Assembly (NCBI RefSeq): GCF_002019645.1
Contig: NZ_KV917374.1
Location: forward strand, 1,872,696 to 1,936,695
Direction: 5' to 3'
Source: Litchfieldia alkalitelluris
GTDB lineage: Bacteria > Bacillota > Bacilli > Bacillales > Bacillaceae_L
DNA length: 64,000 nucleotides
The first letter of the stretch is position 1. Each line of letters begins with the position of its first letter. The translations under genes were made by a program, and so were the position numbers. This document shows positions 56,026 to 64,000 of this stretch, one piece after another. The notes beneath the pieces are model-generated. The model was not told the DNA's origin. It made no database searches and was given only the letters and a program-made list of their open reading frames with translations.

Positions 56026-59000
56026 ATGAAGATGGTCCAGAAGATTTTTTTAGTATTAATTAGCACACTATTAGTGAGTTTCTCTTTTCTTTCCAATTTG
56101 AGTATTGTTCTTGCAGAAGACAACTCACCTACAGATTCAACTCAATCTTATTATCTTATTCACTATAATGGTGAAGAGCAGGAAGTAGTGATCAACGAAG
56201 AGGTATCATTGTTGCTTACCGGTTGGGCAGATGAAATCAAATCTAGTGTTAGCGGTACAATCTATGATTCTATTAATTCAGTAAAAGAAATTAACATGAA
56301 GGTCAGTGATAAATTAAATGATCTATACATAGAAAGTGAAAGTATTCAATATCGAATTGTTGTCTCAGATTCATTTAGTGTTGAAAAAGTAACACCACTT
56401 GAATTAATTGAACAATCGACTGTATTAGAGAAAAACGAGAATGGAACAGCTATTGAAGAAATAACAACCGTTGATGAGTATGGCACCTTGATGAAAAATA
56501 GTGAACTCGTTTTTGTGAAAACGGAAGGAAATGAAAAAGTAGAAATCACAGAAGAAGATTACAACTCTCTAAATACTCTAGGGGAAATAACAACTTCTGA
56601 AGAAACAGTAGATGAAGTTACATCAACAGAAATTGATGCGGTGACAACTTCCACCGCTCCATCTGTTGAGTATACAACACATGTTCAAAGCAAGGGTTGG
56701 CTGCCTACGGTTCTAGATGGGAAAATGTCAGGAACATCCGGAGAATCCAAACGGTTAGAAGCCATTAAGATCTCCTTGAAGAATGCTCCTTATGAAGGAG
56801 GTATCACTTATAATACACATGTTCAAAGCCGTGGTTGGATGGGCTTTGTATCCAATGGTGAGTTATCTGGAACATCTGGGGAAAGCAAGCGCTTGGAAGC
56901 CATTCAAATTAACTTAACCGGTGAGATGGCACAGCATTATGATGTCTATTATCGAGTGCATGCACAAAGCTATGGTTGGTTAGATTGGGCGAAAAATGGA
57001 CAATCAGCAGGTACTCAAGCACTTTCAAAACGATTAGAAGCGATAGAAATTAAGCTCGTACAAAAGGGGAAAACAGCGCCTGGTGCGACGACAAAACCAT
57101 TTGTCATTGATCCATCTGTTTCTTACACCACACATGTACAAAGCAAAGGATGGTTACCTTTTGTAACTGATGGGAAACTGTCAGGTACATCAGGTGAGTC
57201 AAAACGATTAGAAGCGATTAAGATTTCATTAAAAAATACCCCTTATTCTGGTGATATCACTTATAAGACTTATGTACAAACTTATGGTTGGTTACCAACA
57301 AAAGCTAATGGAGAGTTATCGGGTACATCTGGGGAAAGTAAACGAATGGAAGCCATCCAAATCAACTTAACAGGTGAAATGGCGGAGCGCTATGATATCT
57401 ACTACCGAGTACACGCGCAATCGTATGGATGGTTAGGTTGGGCTAAAAACGGCCAACCTGCAGGTACTCAAGGGTTAGCAAAGCGCCTTGAAGCGGTTGA
57501 AATTGTCTTAGTTGAAAAAGGTAAAGCTGCACCAGGAACGACGTATCAACCATTGGTTGTTGATCCATCTGTTTCATATTCTACCCATGTACAAAGTCAT
57601 GGCTGGTTAGATTCAGTTTCAGATGGAAAGATGTCAGGAACATCAGGAGAATCGAAACGTCTGGAAGCAATCAAGATCTCATTAAAAAAGAAACCATATC
57701 CAGGAGACATTACGTACTCAACACATGTCCAAGGAAAAGGCTGGATGAACACTGTATCAAATGGCGCATTATCAGGTACATCTGGTGAGGGTAAGCGACT
57801 TGAAGCCATTAGAATAAACCTAACAGGAGACATAGCAAAACATTATGATATTTATTATCGTGTACACGCCCAAAGCTTTGGTTGGTTAGACTGGGCTAAA
57901 AACGGGGACGATGCGGGAACAGAAGGCCTTGGCAAACGATTAGAAGCGATCGAAATCACCTTAGTAGAAAAAGGTGGAGCTGCACCTGGTGCTACAGGTA
58001 AACCGTTTATTGAAATAAAGAAGACACAGATTAACTATAATCTTAATTTGAGTGACGCCCTAAAGATGCAAATCAAAGCGGCTCCACAGACGGATAAATA
58101 CAGTGACGCCCCAGCTTATGTGAAAAGCCAATACCTTCAGATGACTTATCATGGTTTAATGAATGGAGAAGGAGCAAATCTAAGAAAAACTCCAAGATTA
58201 GATGGAGAAATAGCTTTTTATGTTGAGAAAGATACAGAATTTATAGTGCTGGATACAAATGTGACAGGGGATCCTGCTTTTGCTTCTGGAAGCACAAGGT
58301 GGTTTAAGATTGAGTATCAAGGTCAAGTGTTATATATCCACAGTGGTCTTGCCATTGTTCATTCTGTGGTAGGTACAGTCACTGCAGATGAATTAATCAT
58401 TCATGCGGAAAAGAATGAATCTAGTTATATCTATGGATCTGTAAAAAAGGGTACTGAATTAATAGTGTTAGAAGAAGGCAGCAATGGATGGTCCAGAGTA
58501 ATAAAAGATTGGAGAATCCCCCAAGCTTCAGATGTGGCAAACCATTTGAATCCAACATCTTTTATAAATGATGAAAAAAAGAGATTTCAATTCATGGATC
58601 TAACGAAACCTAGTAATGTGTCGATGGAGACATTAAATCGGTACCTTGAAGGAAAAGGTAGCCTTGAAAATCAAGGGAAAGCATTTGTTGATGCAGAAAA
58701 AAAATACGGAATTAATGCTGTATACTTAGTGGCGCATAGTTTACTAGAAACAAAAAATGGAACTTCCACTCTTTCTAAAGACGCAGAATATAATGGTCAA
58801 CCAGTTTTTAACATGTTTGGAATCTATGCATTTGATGGGTGTTCTGTTAGTTGTGGAGCCAAAGCTGCTTATGATAATGGGTGGTTTACTCCATATGACG
58901 CAATTTTAGGCGGTGCAGCATTTATCAGTAATGAATATTTAAATGGTATCAACTCATATAAATCAGTTCAGAACACATTGTATGAGATGCGCTGGAATCC

Positions 59001-59142
59001 TGAAGTGATGTCTACTCATTTGGTAGCTGGTCATCAGTATGCTTCAGATATTGAATGGGCTTCTAAACAAGTTGATGTTATATATGATCTCTATAAAATG
59101 GAACCATTTAGTATTTATCTTGAAATTCCTGTGTATAAGTAA
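56026..59142 (+). CDS. Secreted glucosaminidase with nine ChW repeats (lysin 2)
   Basis: Paralogue of lysin 1 with the same layout: signal peptide (about 1-28, ending SIVLA), acidic linker, nine ChW modules in three triplets, SH3-like part, and glucosaminidase domain. The catalytic Glu908 is kept but the motif is LLETKNGTS, where lysin 1 has LLETGHGKS, and the loop reads NMFGIYAFD. Activity may thus be altered. The ChW region is nearly identical to that of lysin 1, suggesting recent duplication or conversion. ATG follows ATAGGAGGTTATGATCC. Confidence 0.9.
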   Translation: MKMVQKIFLVLISTLLVSFSFLSNLSIVLAEDNSPTDSTQSYYLIHYNGEEQEVVINEEVSLLLTGWADEIKSSVSGTIYDSINSVKEINMKVSDKLNDLYIESESIQYRIVVSDSFSVEKVTPLELIEQSTVLEKNENGTAIEEITTVDEYGTLMKNSELVFVKTEGNEKVEITEEDYNSLNTLGEITTSEETVDEVTSTEIDAVTTSTAPSVEYTTHVQSKGWLPTVLDGKMSGTSGESKRLEAIKISLKNAPYEGGITYNTHVQSRGWMGFVSNGELSGTSGESKRLEAIQINLTGEMAQHYDVYYRVHAQSYGWLDWAKNGQSAGTQALSKRLEAIEIKLVQKGKTAPGATTKPFVIDPSVSYTTHVQSKGWLPFVTDGKLSGTSGESKRLEAIKISLKNTPYSGDITYKTYVQTYGWLPTKANGELSGTSGESKRMEAIQINLTGEMAERYDIYYRVHAQSYGWLGWAKNGQPAGTQGLAKRLEAVEIVLVEKGKAAPGTTYQPLVVDPSVSYSTHVQSHGWLDSVSDGKMSGTSGESKRLEAIKISLKKKPYPGDITYSTHVQGKGWMNTVSNGALSGTSGEGKRLEAIRINLTGDIAKHYDIYYRVHAQSFGWLDWAKNGDDAGTEGLGKRLEAIEITLVEKGGAAPGATGKPFIEIKKTQINYNLNLSDALKMQIKAAPQTDKYSDAPAYVKSQYLQMTYHGLMNGEGANLRKTPRLDGEIAFYVEKDTEFIVLDTNVTGDPAFASGSTRWFKIEYQGQVLYIHSGLAIVHSVVGTVTADELIIHAEKNESSYIYGSVKKGTELIVLEEGSNGWSRVIKDWRIPQASDVANHLNPTSFINDEKKRFQFMDLTKPSNVSMETLNRYLEGKGSLENQGKAFVDAEKKYGINAVYLVAHSLLETKNGTSTLSKDAEYNGQPVFNMFGIYAFDGCSVSCGAKAAYDNGWFTPYDAILGGAAFISNEYLNGINSYKSVQNTLYEMRWNPEVMSTHLVAGHQYASDIEWASKQVDVIYDLYKMEPFSIYLEIPVYK

Positions 59143-59149
59143 TTTGTTA

Positions 59150-59183
59150 AGTAGTACAATCTGATTGGTTGTACTACTTTTTA
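59150..59183 (+). terminator. Terminator after lysin 2
   Basis: AGTAGTACAA and TTGTACTACT form a perfect 10-bp stem, followed by TTTTAT. Confidence 0.85.
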
Positions 59184-59318
59184 TATTAGATAACAAAACA
59201 AACGATAGACTGCAGAACAACTCCGTAGTTTTTTTGAATTTTTGCAGGGAAATAGCTATATTTGTCGAAATGGAAGACTAGCAATAATTGGGAGAAAAAA
59301 TAGAAACGAAGTGATTAA

Positions 59319-60071
59319 ATGGAACTAATTCTTTTTGTGTTAATAATTGGGGTGCTTTTTGTATTAAAATTACCAGGTGTAAAAGGATTCATTGGTGAAA
59401 AATCAGTAAGCTATCTATTAAGTAAGCTAGATAAAAATACTTACACTGTAAAAAATGATATTATCCTTCATAAAAAGGGTGGGAAAACAACTCAAATTGA
59501 TCATGTCGTGATTTCAAGATATGGGATTTTTGTAATTGAAACGAAAAACTATAAAGGTTGGATCTTTGGTAGCGAAAAAAGCAGTGAATGGACCCAGACA
59601 ATATACAACCGCAAGCATAAGTTTTACAACCCACTTTACCAGAATTATAGTCATATTAAGGGATTACAAAATTTCCTAGATTTAGAGGATGATATCCTTT
59701 ACCATTCCATAGTTGCGTTTAGCCCAAGAGCAACTTTGAAAAACATTGATATTAAAAGTGAACGAGTAAATGTTGTATACACAACGAAACTACTAGAGGT
59801 AATCCTACAATATAAAAAACCGATCTTAACAGATGAACAGGTCCGAAGAATTACAACAAGGCTTTCCTTTATTCACAAGCCAGATAAAGAAATGAAGACA
59901 AAACATGTTACTGCTATTAAATCAACACTGCAAACAGAGCGAGAAATGATTTCCTCGAATCAATGTCCAAAATGTGCTGCTCAACTAGTTCAGAGGGTCG
60001 GAAAATATGGGCCGTTCACCGGTTGTAGTAATTATCCAAAATGTAAGTATATTGTGAAAAAAGAGGCGTAA
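59319..60071 (+). CDS. NERD nuclease-related protein with topoisomerase-type zinc finger
   Basis: An N-terminal hydrophobic helix (about 2-18) anchors it. The NERD domain (about 25-130) has the restriction-like TQIDHVVISRYGIFVIETKN, with the Asp and the E-x-K. A C4 zinc ribbon closes the protein: CPKCAAQLVQRVGKYGPFTG, then CSNYPKCKY. The zinc-ribbon type is that of topoisomerase I tails. DNA binding is likely, cleavage possible. It starts ATG after GAAGTGATTAA. Confidence 0.85.
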   Translation: MELILFVLIIGVLFVLKLPGVKGFIGEKSVSYLLSKLDKNTYTVKNDIILHKKGGKTTQIDHVVISRYGIFVIETKNYKGWIFGSEKSSEWTQTIYNRKHKFYNPLYQNYSHIKGLQNFLDLEDDILYHSIVAFSPRATLKNIDIKSERVNVVYTTKLLEVILQYKKPILTDEQVRRITTRLSFIHKPDKEMKTKHVTAIKSTLQTEREMISSNQCPKCAAQLVQRVGKYGPFTGCSNYPKCKYIVKKEA

Positions 60072-60095
60072 TGCCTTTTTATGACAGGTGATTTT

Positions 60096-60392
60096 AGTGG
60101 CGTTGATACAAGTTGCCAAAGTAAAATCAAGTCGGAAGTGATAGGGGTCCTTTATGATTCACTTGCCGAAGTGAAAACAGGGAGGAACTGAATCATAGGC
60201 CTTCTATGATCCAGTTGTCGAGGCGAAAACAAGAAGGAAGTGAATCATAGTCCTTCTATGATCCAGTTGCCGAAGTGAAAACAAGAAGGAAGTGAATCAT
60301 AGGCCTTCTATGATCCAGTTGCCGAAGTGAAAATAAGGAGGAAATGTATCATAGGGCTTCTATGATTCAGTTGTCGAAGTGAAAACGAGGGA
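60096..60392. repeat. 52-bp tandem repeat, about five to six units
   Basis: Units begin CTTCTATGATYCAGTTGYCG and end GTGAATCATAG; they start at 60148, 60200, 60252, 60304 and 60356, exactly 52 apart. A degenerate unit lies before at 60096, and the last is cut after about 37 bases. Each unit holds an inverted pair (ATGATTCA/TGAATCAT). No gene is read through it. Confidence 0.85.
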
Positions 60393-60430
60393 ATAACAAT
60401 AGGAACAACTTTCAAATAGCCATATATAAA

Positions 60431-60472
60431 CTAAGAAAAGGCGTTCTTTCATCTAGACACGCCTCTTCTTAG
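60431..60472. terminator. Terminator of the minus-strand gene
   Basis: CTAAGAAAAGGCG and CGCCTCTTCTTAG pair, just beyond the stop of the 226-codon frame on the minus strand. Confidence 0.7.
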
Positions 60473-61102
60473 TTATTCATCATATTCAATAATCGAATAC
60501 TCCACACCATCAGGAAGTGTCTCAATTACGCATGACAATTGAGCAAACTTTTGATCATTCGATATTAGTATCATCCCATCACCATCATAGTTGACCCAAC
60601 ATATTGTGGTGTTGTGTTCTAGTGTTGTAATTGGCGTTTCTAACTCTTCAAGCACATTCCAAGCATGTTTAAATTCTCTTGCTCCAATACTAAACACATC
60701 TTTTTTAAAAGAGAAGCAAGCAAAATTATTCATACTTCCATGAGCATACACATAGGGGAAGATTGCAGCGAATTGTTCAATCGTCCGAAGAGTTATACGA
60801 TAATAAAAATCAATATCGCCTCTATTATATTTAGTGCTTTCAATTGAATGAGATTCACACTTCTCATCCAATTCCTGCTGGTAAGATTCAAAGGACTCGA
60901 AAAAAGCATAGATAGGAAAGAGATTAATCTTTTTCATCCATTGAGTAACAAACTCTTCGACCTCATGTTCATCTTTTCGATCTACAAATGAAAGATCATA
61001 CAGATATGGAGTTTCTCCATCAATCGCAAATGGAAAGAAGCCACCAGCTTCAGGTTTAATAGACACATAACTTTGTGGAAAGATACCAAGATCCACTATC
61101 AT
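60473..61102 (-). CDS. Unknown protein, 209 aa
   Basis: Not recognised. Alpha/beta, acidic, no signal or membrane segment. I place the start at MIVDLGIFPQ (61102), preceded by AAGGGGGAGTTTGCT. The longer frame from 61153 has no site. It resembles SMI1/KNR4-like or immunity-type small proteins in general look (GFFPFAIDGETPYLYDLSF) but this is not firm. Confidence 0.6.
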   Translation of the reverse strand: MIVDLGIFPQSYVSIKPEAGGFFPFAIDGETPYLYDLSFVDRKDEHEVEEFVTQWMKKINLFPIYAFFESFESYQQELDEKCESHSIESTKYNRGDIDFYYRITLRTIEQFAAIFPYVYAHGSMNNFACFSFKKDVFSIGAREFKHAWNVLEELETPITTLEHNTTICWVNYDGDGMILISNDQKFAQLSCVIETLPDGVEYSIIEYDE

Positions 61103-61356
61103 AGCAAACTCCCCCTTGTCCCGTAGAATCAGGTTATAAAGACTAAGCGACAACCATGAACAAACATCAAGTACGTCGTAATTATATTTAGCATACCATT
61201 CTTCTCAATATGATAGAATCATACCAAATCTTAAGTGGTTTAGCACCGATTACCAAAGAAACCTGATGATTTTTTTCTCATTATTAAGATATTAATTATG
61301 GTAATATTATCATAGAAGCCTAAGTAAACAACAACGAGAGTTAGGAGAATACAATT

Positions 61357-63087
61357 ATGCCTACTTTTCATCCGATTAGTGATTTAATAAATAATACTAC
61401 AACAATAGACAATGGAGCCCACATTCTCTACATGTATAGTGAGGTTGATCGTTATGTAGAGAATGCTGTTACTTATATTTATAATGGGTTAATTTCAGGT
61501 GCAATCGTGCTGTTTAGTGAGAGTGAAGAGATCATTAAATTAATGAAGAAGCAGTTGTATTTAATGGATCTTCAAGACTCCCATTTAGAAAATCTAATAT
61601 GCTTAAGTTCTAATGAGTTTTATCTAAATGGGCTTGAGATAGATTTTGTTGGAGCCGGTAAAAAATTTAATAGTTTATTGCTCCCCTTCATTGACCGTGG
61701 ACATTCTATACGCACATGGGGTGGGGTTCCGCTTGTTAATCATGAATCCTCATTAGAATGGGTTCAATCCTATGAATGTAAATGTGATACATTCATATTT
61801 AACCATCAAATGATCTCAGTCTGTGCATATAATGCTCTAACTACTTCGGCTTATGTCCAAAATGAACTATTAAAAATTCACACACACTTGATGACTGATG
61901 ATCTATATAATCTTTCTCCGTTATACAATCAAGACAATCACAAGCAATTCTCCATGAATCAAAAAGAAGAACTTCAGAAGATTGAGCGACAATACAAGCA
62001 TTTAAAAGATTTAAATGCTCGCTTAGCTTTTGAAAATAACTTAGTTAAGTTAAAGAATGATTCGATTAAGCAAAGTGAACAAAAGCTTCGTCAAATTATT
62101 AATGCATTACCGATTCCAATCATAATTAGAAGAAATTCTTCGGTTTTGTTTTTAAACGACGAGGCCAGGGAACAATTTTTAACAAACAATCAGCAAGAAG
62201 AACTAGCATCTTTTTTTCACAAATACGATGATTATTTGCTAGTTTCCCCAAACAGTGAAGAATTACTAGAACATCAACTGTCATTGAAAAATGATCTTAC
62301 AAAATATTACTTAGTGAATTCAATCAATCTATTATTCGAAGATGAAGAAGCTATCCTTCATGCGTTTGTGGACGTTACTCAGGAAAAGGAAAATGAAAAG
62401 CTCATGATCCGTTCTGAGAAAATGACGATCGCTGGTGAGCTCGCAGCAAGTATTGCACATGAGCTACGAAACCCACTCACTGCGGTGAAGGGCTTTTTCC
62501 AAATGATGAAGCAAACAGAAGAAAAAGTAGAATTGTATTATAACGTGATTGATGCAGAGCTTTCTCGTATCGAGCAGATTGCAAGTGAGCTCTTAACATT
62601 AGCCAAGCCTCATACCGATGATCGGAAAGACTATAATATTGTTCAACTGGTTGAGGAAGTGAAGCTATTATTAACGTCTCAAACGAATTTGAATAATATC
62701 GAAATATGCTTAGAAGCTGATCACAGAGAAATGTTCATCAACTGTGATAATAATAAAGTTAAACAAGTGTTTATCAATCTAATCAAAAACGCGGTTGATG
62801 CAATGAATCAAGGTGGAACGATCTCTATTAAAATCAAAGAGAACAGTGATACTATTACTATTCAAATCATCGACCAAGGAAAAGGGATTCCAAAAGAGGT
62901 GCTTAATCGAATAGGTGAACCTTTTTACACGACGAAAGAAAAAGGAACAGGAATTGGTCTCATGGTTTGTTATCAAATTATCGAAAGTCATAAAGGAACA
63001 ATTCATGTGGCTAGTCAGGTTAATGTAGGGACAACATTTACGATTACATTGCCAAGGTCAGAACAACTGCTAGATCAGGTTAATTAG
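61357..63087 (+). CDS. Histidine kinase with MEDS and PAS domains
   Basis: A cytosolic sensor kinase. A MEDS domain (about 15-185; AHILYMYSEVDRYVENAVTY, FVGAGKKFN, CAYNA) binds unknown ligands; a coiled coil and PAS domain (about 240-350) follow. The transmitter has H-box AGELAASIAHELRNPLTAVK, N-box VFINLIKNAVDAM, G1 DQGKGIPKE and G2 KGTGIGLMVCYQI. The layout is shared with sporulation-type kinases of Bacilli, which phosphorylate Spo0F. There is no response regulator beside it, so orphan status is likely. RBS TTAGGAGAATACAATT. Confidence 0.9.
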   Translation: MPTFHPISDLINNTTTIDNGAHILYMYSEVDRYVENAVTYIYNGLISGAIVLFSESEEIIKLMKKQLYLMDLQDSHLENLICLSSNEFYLNGLEIDFVGAGKKFNSLLLPFIDRGHSIRTWGGVPLVNHESSLEWVQSYECKCDTFIFNHQMISVCAYNALTTSAYVQNELLKIHTHLMTDDLYNLSPLYNQDNHKQFSMNQKEELQKIERQYKHLKDLNARLAFENNLVKLKNDSIKQSEQKLRQIINALPIPIIIRRNSSVLFLNDEAREQFLTNNQQEELASFFHKYDDYLLVSPNSEELLEHQLSLKNDLTKYYLVNSINLLFEDEEAILHAFVDVTQEKENEKLMIRSEKMTIAGELAASIAHELRNPLTAVKGFFQMMKQTEEKVELYYNVIDAELSRIEQIASELLTLAKPHTDDRKDYNIVQLVEEVKLLLTSQTNLNNIEICLEADHREMFINCDNNKVKQVFINLIKNAVDAMNQGGTISIKIKENSDTITIQIIDQGKGIPKEVLNRIGEPFYTTKEKGTGIGLMVCYQIIESHKGTIHVASQVNVGTTFTITLPRSEQLLDQVN

Positions 63088-63179
63088 AGAATCAAGTTTA
63101 TGAAAATATTAGGCGGAAATAAAGAAATAATATTACAAATAGTTCTAGTATCAGTTTCTTAACAACAGAAGGGATCAGT

Positions 63180-64000
63180 ATGGAAAAAAATTATAATCCT
63201 ATTAATCAAAAATTATATTATAGTACAGTAATCATCGTCATTACACTTATGTTACTAGGGCTGTTTGTAGAGAATCCACTCCTTCAAGATCCTGGAATAG
63301 GCTATATTACTCATGGTGTTCTTGTTTTCCTTTTCTCTGTTTGTTTGGTCATTTATCCTTTGTATAAGTCGTATTTTTTGAGATTAACAATGATCATCGT
63401 CATAGCTTCATACTTTTATACAATTTTCTTTTTGTATCCAGATACGTGGTCTAATTTCATCTTTTTGTGCTTCATTCCTGCTTTTTCAATTTTGTTTTAT
63501 GATAAAAAACTTTTTCATTTTTCCTTACTATTAAATACTTTTTCGATTATTTGTCTTTTTAGTTATATTGTTAAGGTTGATAAAGGAGCTCTTTTTCCAT
63601 ACATAAGAGAAGACCTTGCTGGTAACATTATTAACTTTATAGGGAGTCAAGCGATTCTTTATTTTATTTTTTTCATATCCTCTGAACGTTTAAATAAACA
63701 GAAACTCTACTATGAGCAAATTAAACATTCAGAACGTTTGAAAACTACGGGACAACTTGCGGCTGCGGTGGCACATGAGATTAGAAATCCACTCACAGTT
63801 GTTAAAGGCTTTTTGCAGATGTATGACAATGAAGCAGCAAATCATGTGGACCGTAAGCGTCATTACTCATTAATGATTAATGAATTAAACACGGCAGAAC
63901 AGGTCATTTCTCAATTCTTATCGATTGCCAAGCCAGACAAAGAGATTGAAACTGAACTGGTAGACGTAAAGAATGTTCTCCAAAGTGTAACAGATCTTCT
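63180..64000 (+). CDS. Membrane histidine kinase, KinB-like, truncated by the window
   Basis: The gene continues past the right edge. It starts ATGGAAAAAAATTA after GAAGGGATCAGT. At least five hydrophobic segments occupy residues 12-165, then an H-box TGQLAAAVAHEIRNPLTVVK and FLSIAKPDKE typical of KinB-type sporulation kinases. The sequence ends before the ATPase domain. It follows the MEDS kinase by 92 bases and is probably a related orphan kinase. Confidence 0.85.
   Translation, partial: MEKNYNPINQKLYYSTVIIVITLMLLGLFVENPLLQDPGIGYITHGVLVFLFSVCLVIYPLYKSYFLRLTMIIVIASYFYTIFFLYPDTWSNFIFLCFIPAFSILFYDKKLFHFSLLLNTFSIICLFSYIVKVDKGALFPYIREDLAGNIINFIGSQAILYFIFFISSERLNKQKLYYEQIKHSERLKTTGQLAAAVAHEIRNPLTVVKGFLQMYDNEAANHVDRKRHYSLMINELNTAEQVISQFLSIAKPDKEIETELVDVKNVLQSVTDL

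Noticed and set aside
60148-60392. Possible CRISPR array
   Set aside because: The 52-bp units are contiguous and nearly identical throughout, with no unique spacers, and there are no cas genes.
1-64000. An IS element as source of the repeats and pseudogenes
   Set aside because: No transposase reading frame is present in the window; only MITE-like and short repeats are found.

Overview
The window is low-GC DNA with Bacillaceae-type signals: strong AGGAGG ribosome binding sites, frequent TTG/GTG starts, SigA-type promoters, U-tract terminators, KinB-like histidine kinases, a DUF3231 protein, a BirA box before bioB, and ChW-repeat lysins. I would place it in Bacillus or a near relative. The species cannot be read from the sequence. 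There are no rRNA or tRNA genes, no CRISPR array and no intact transposase.

1-7.9 kb holds two small basic proteins and three cyclic-di-GMP turnover proteins: PAS-PAS-GGDEF, HD-GYP and GAF-GGDEF-EAL. These are interleaved with decay: a cytosine permease remnant, a ZIP metal-transporter remnant, and a DtxR/MntR-like regulator that has lost most metal ligands. Copies of a roughly 100-bp MITE-like inverted repeat abut or are fused to three of the damaged genes. 7.9-10.1 kb is a prophage replication remnant (5'-truncated DnaD-like protein, DnaB-type helicase, unknown protein).

10.5-31 kb is a large accessory island that I read as defence or DNA-conflict. It starts with a five-gene operon: GHKL ATPase, unknown, DUF6339-like, unknown, PLD-SF2 helicase-DUF3427. 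Then come a NUDIX hydrolase and a full primary-type sigma-70 factor on the minus strand, a large RecQ-like helicase divergent from the sigma gene, an McrB-like AAA/DUF2357 nuclease pair, a MazG-like fusion protein, a possible HhH-type protein, and a ParA-like ATPase with a small partner.

31-41 kb is mostly ordinary: ECF sigma/membrane protein pair, CBO0543-type membrane protein, DUF5655 nuclease, DUF3231, GNAT, SDR, MazG-like, bioB with a BirA operator, and an MFS pseudogene.

41.1-51.6 kb is the most interesting unit. A cyclic-di-GMP-I (GEMM) riboswitch with a downstream intrinsic terminator precedes seven co-oriented genes: a DUF697-like membrane protein, a membrane protein with a restriction-endonuclease-like domain, a beta-CASP metallo-hydrolase with a helical extension, a protein ending in a GrpE-like domain, a lidless Hsp70, a HEAT-repeat protein and a coiled-coil protein. 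It looks like a dedicated chaperone/nuclease machine under second-messenger control, and I know no described system with this composition.

51.6-64 kb carries two paralogous secreted glucosaminidases, each with nine ChW repeats and a shared upstream element, then a NERD/zinc-finger protein, a 52-bp tandem repeat, an unknown protein, a MEDS-PAS histidine kinase and the start of a second, membrane-bound histidine kinase cut by the window edge.
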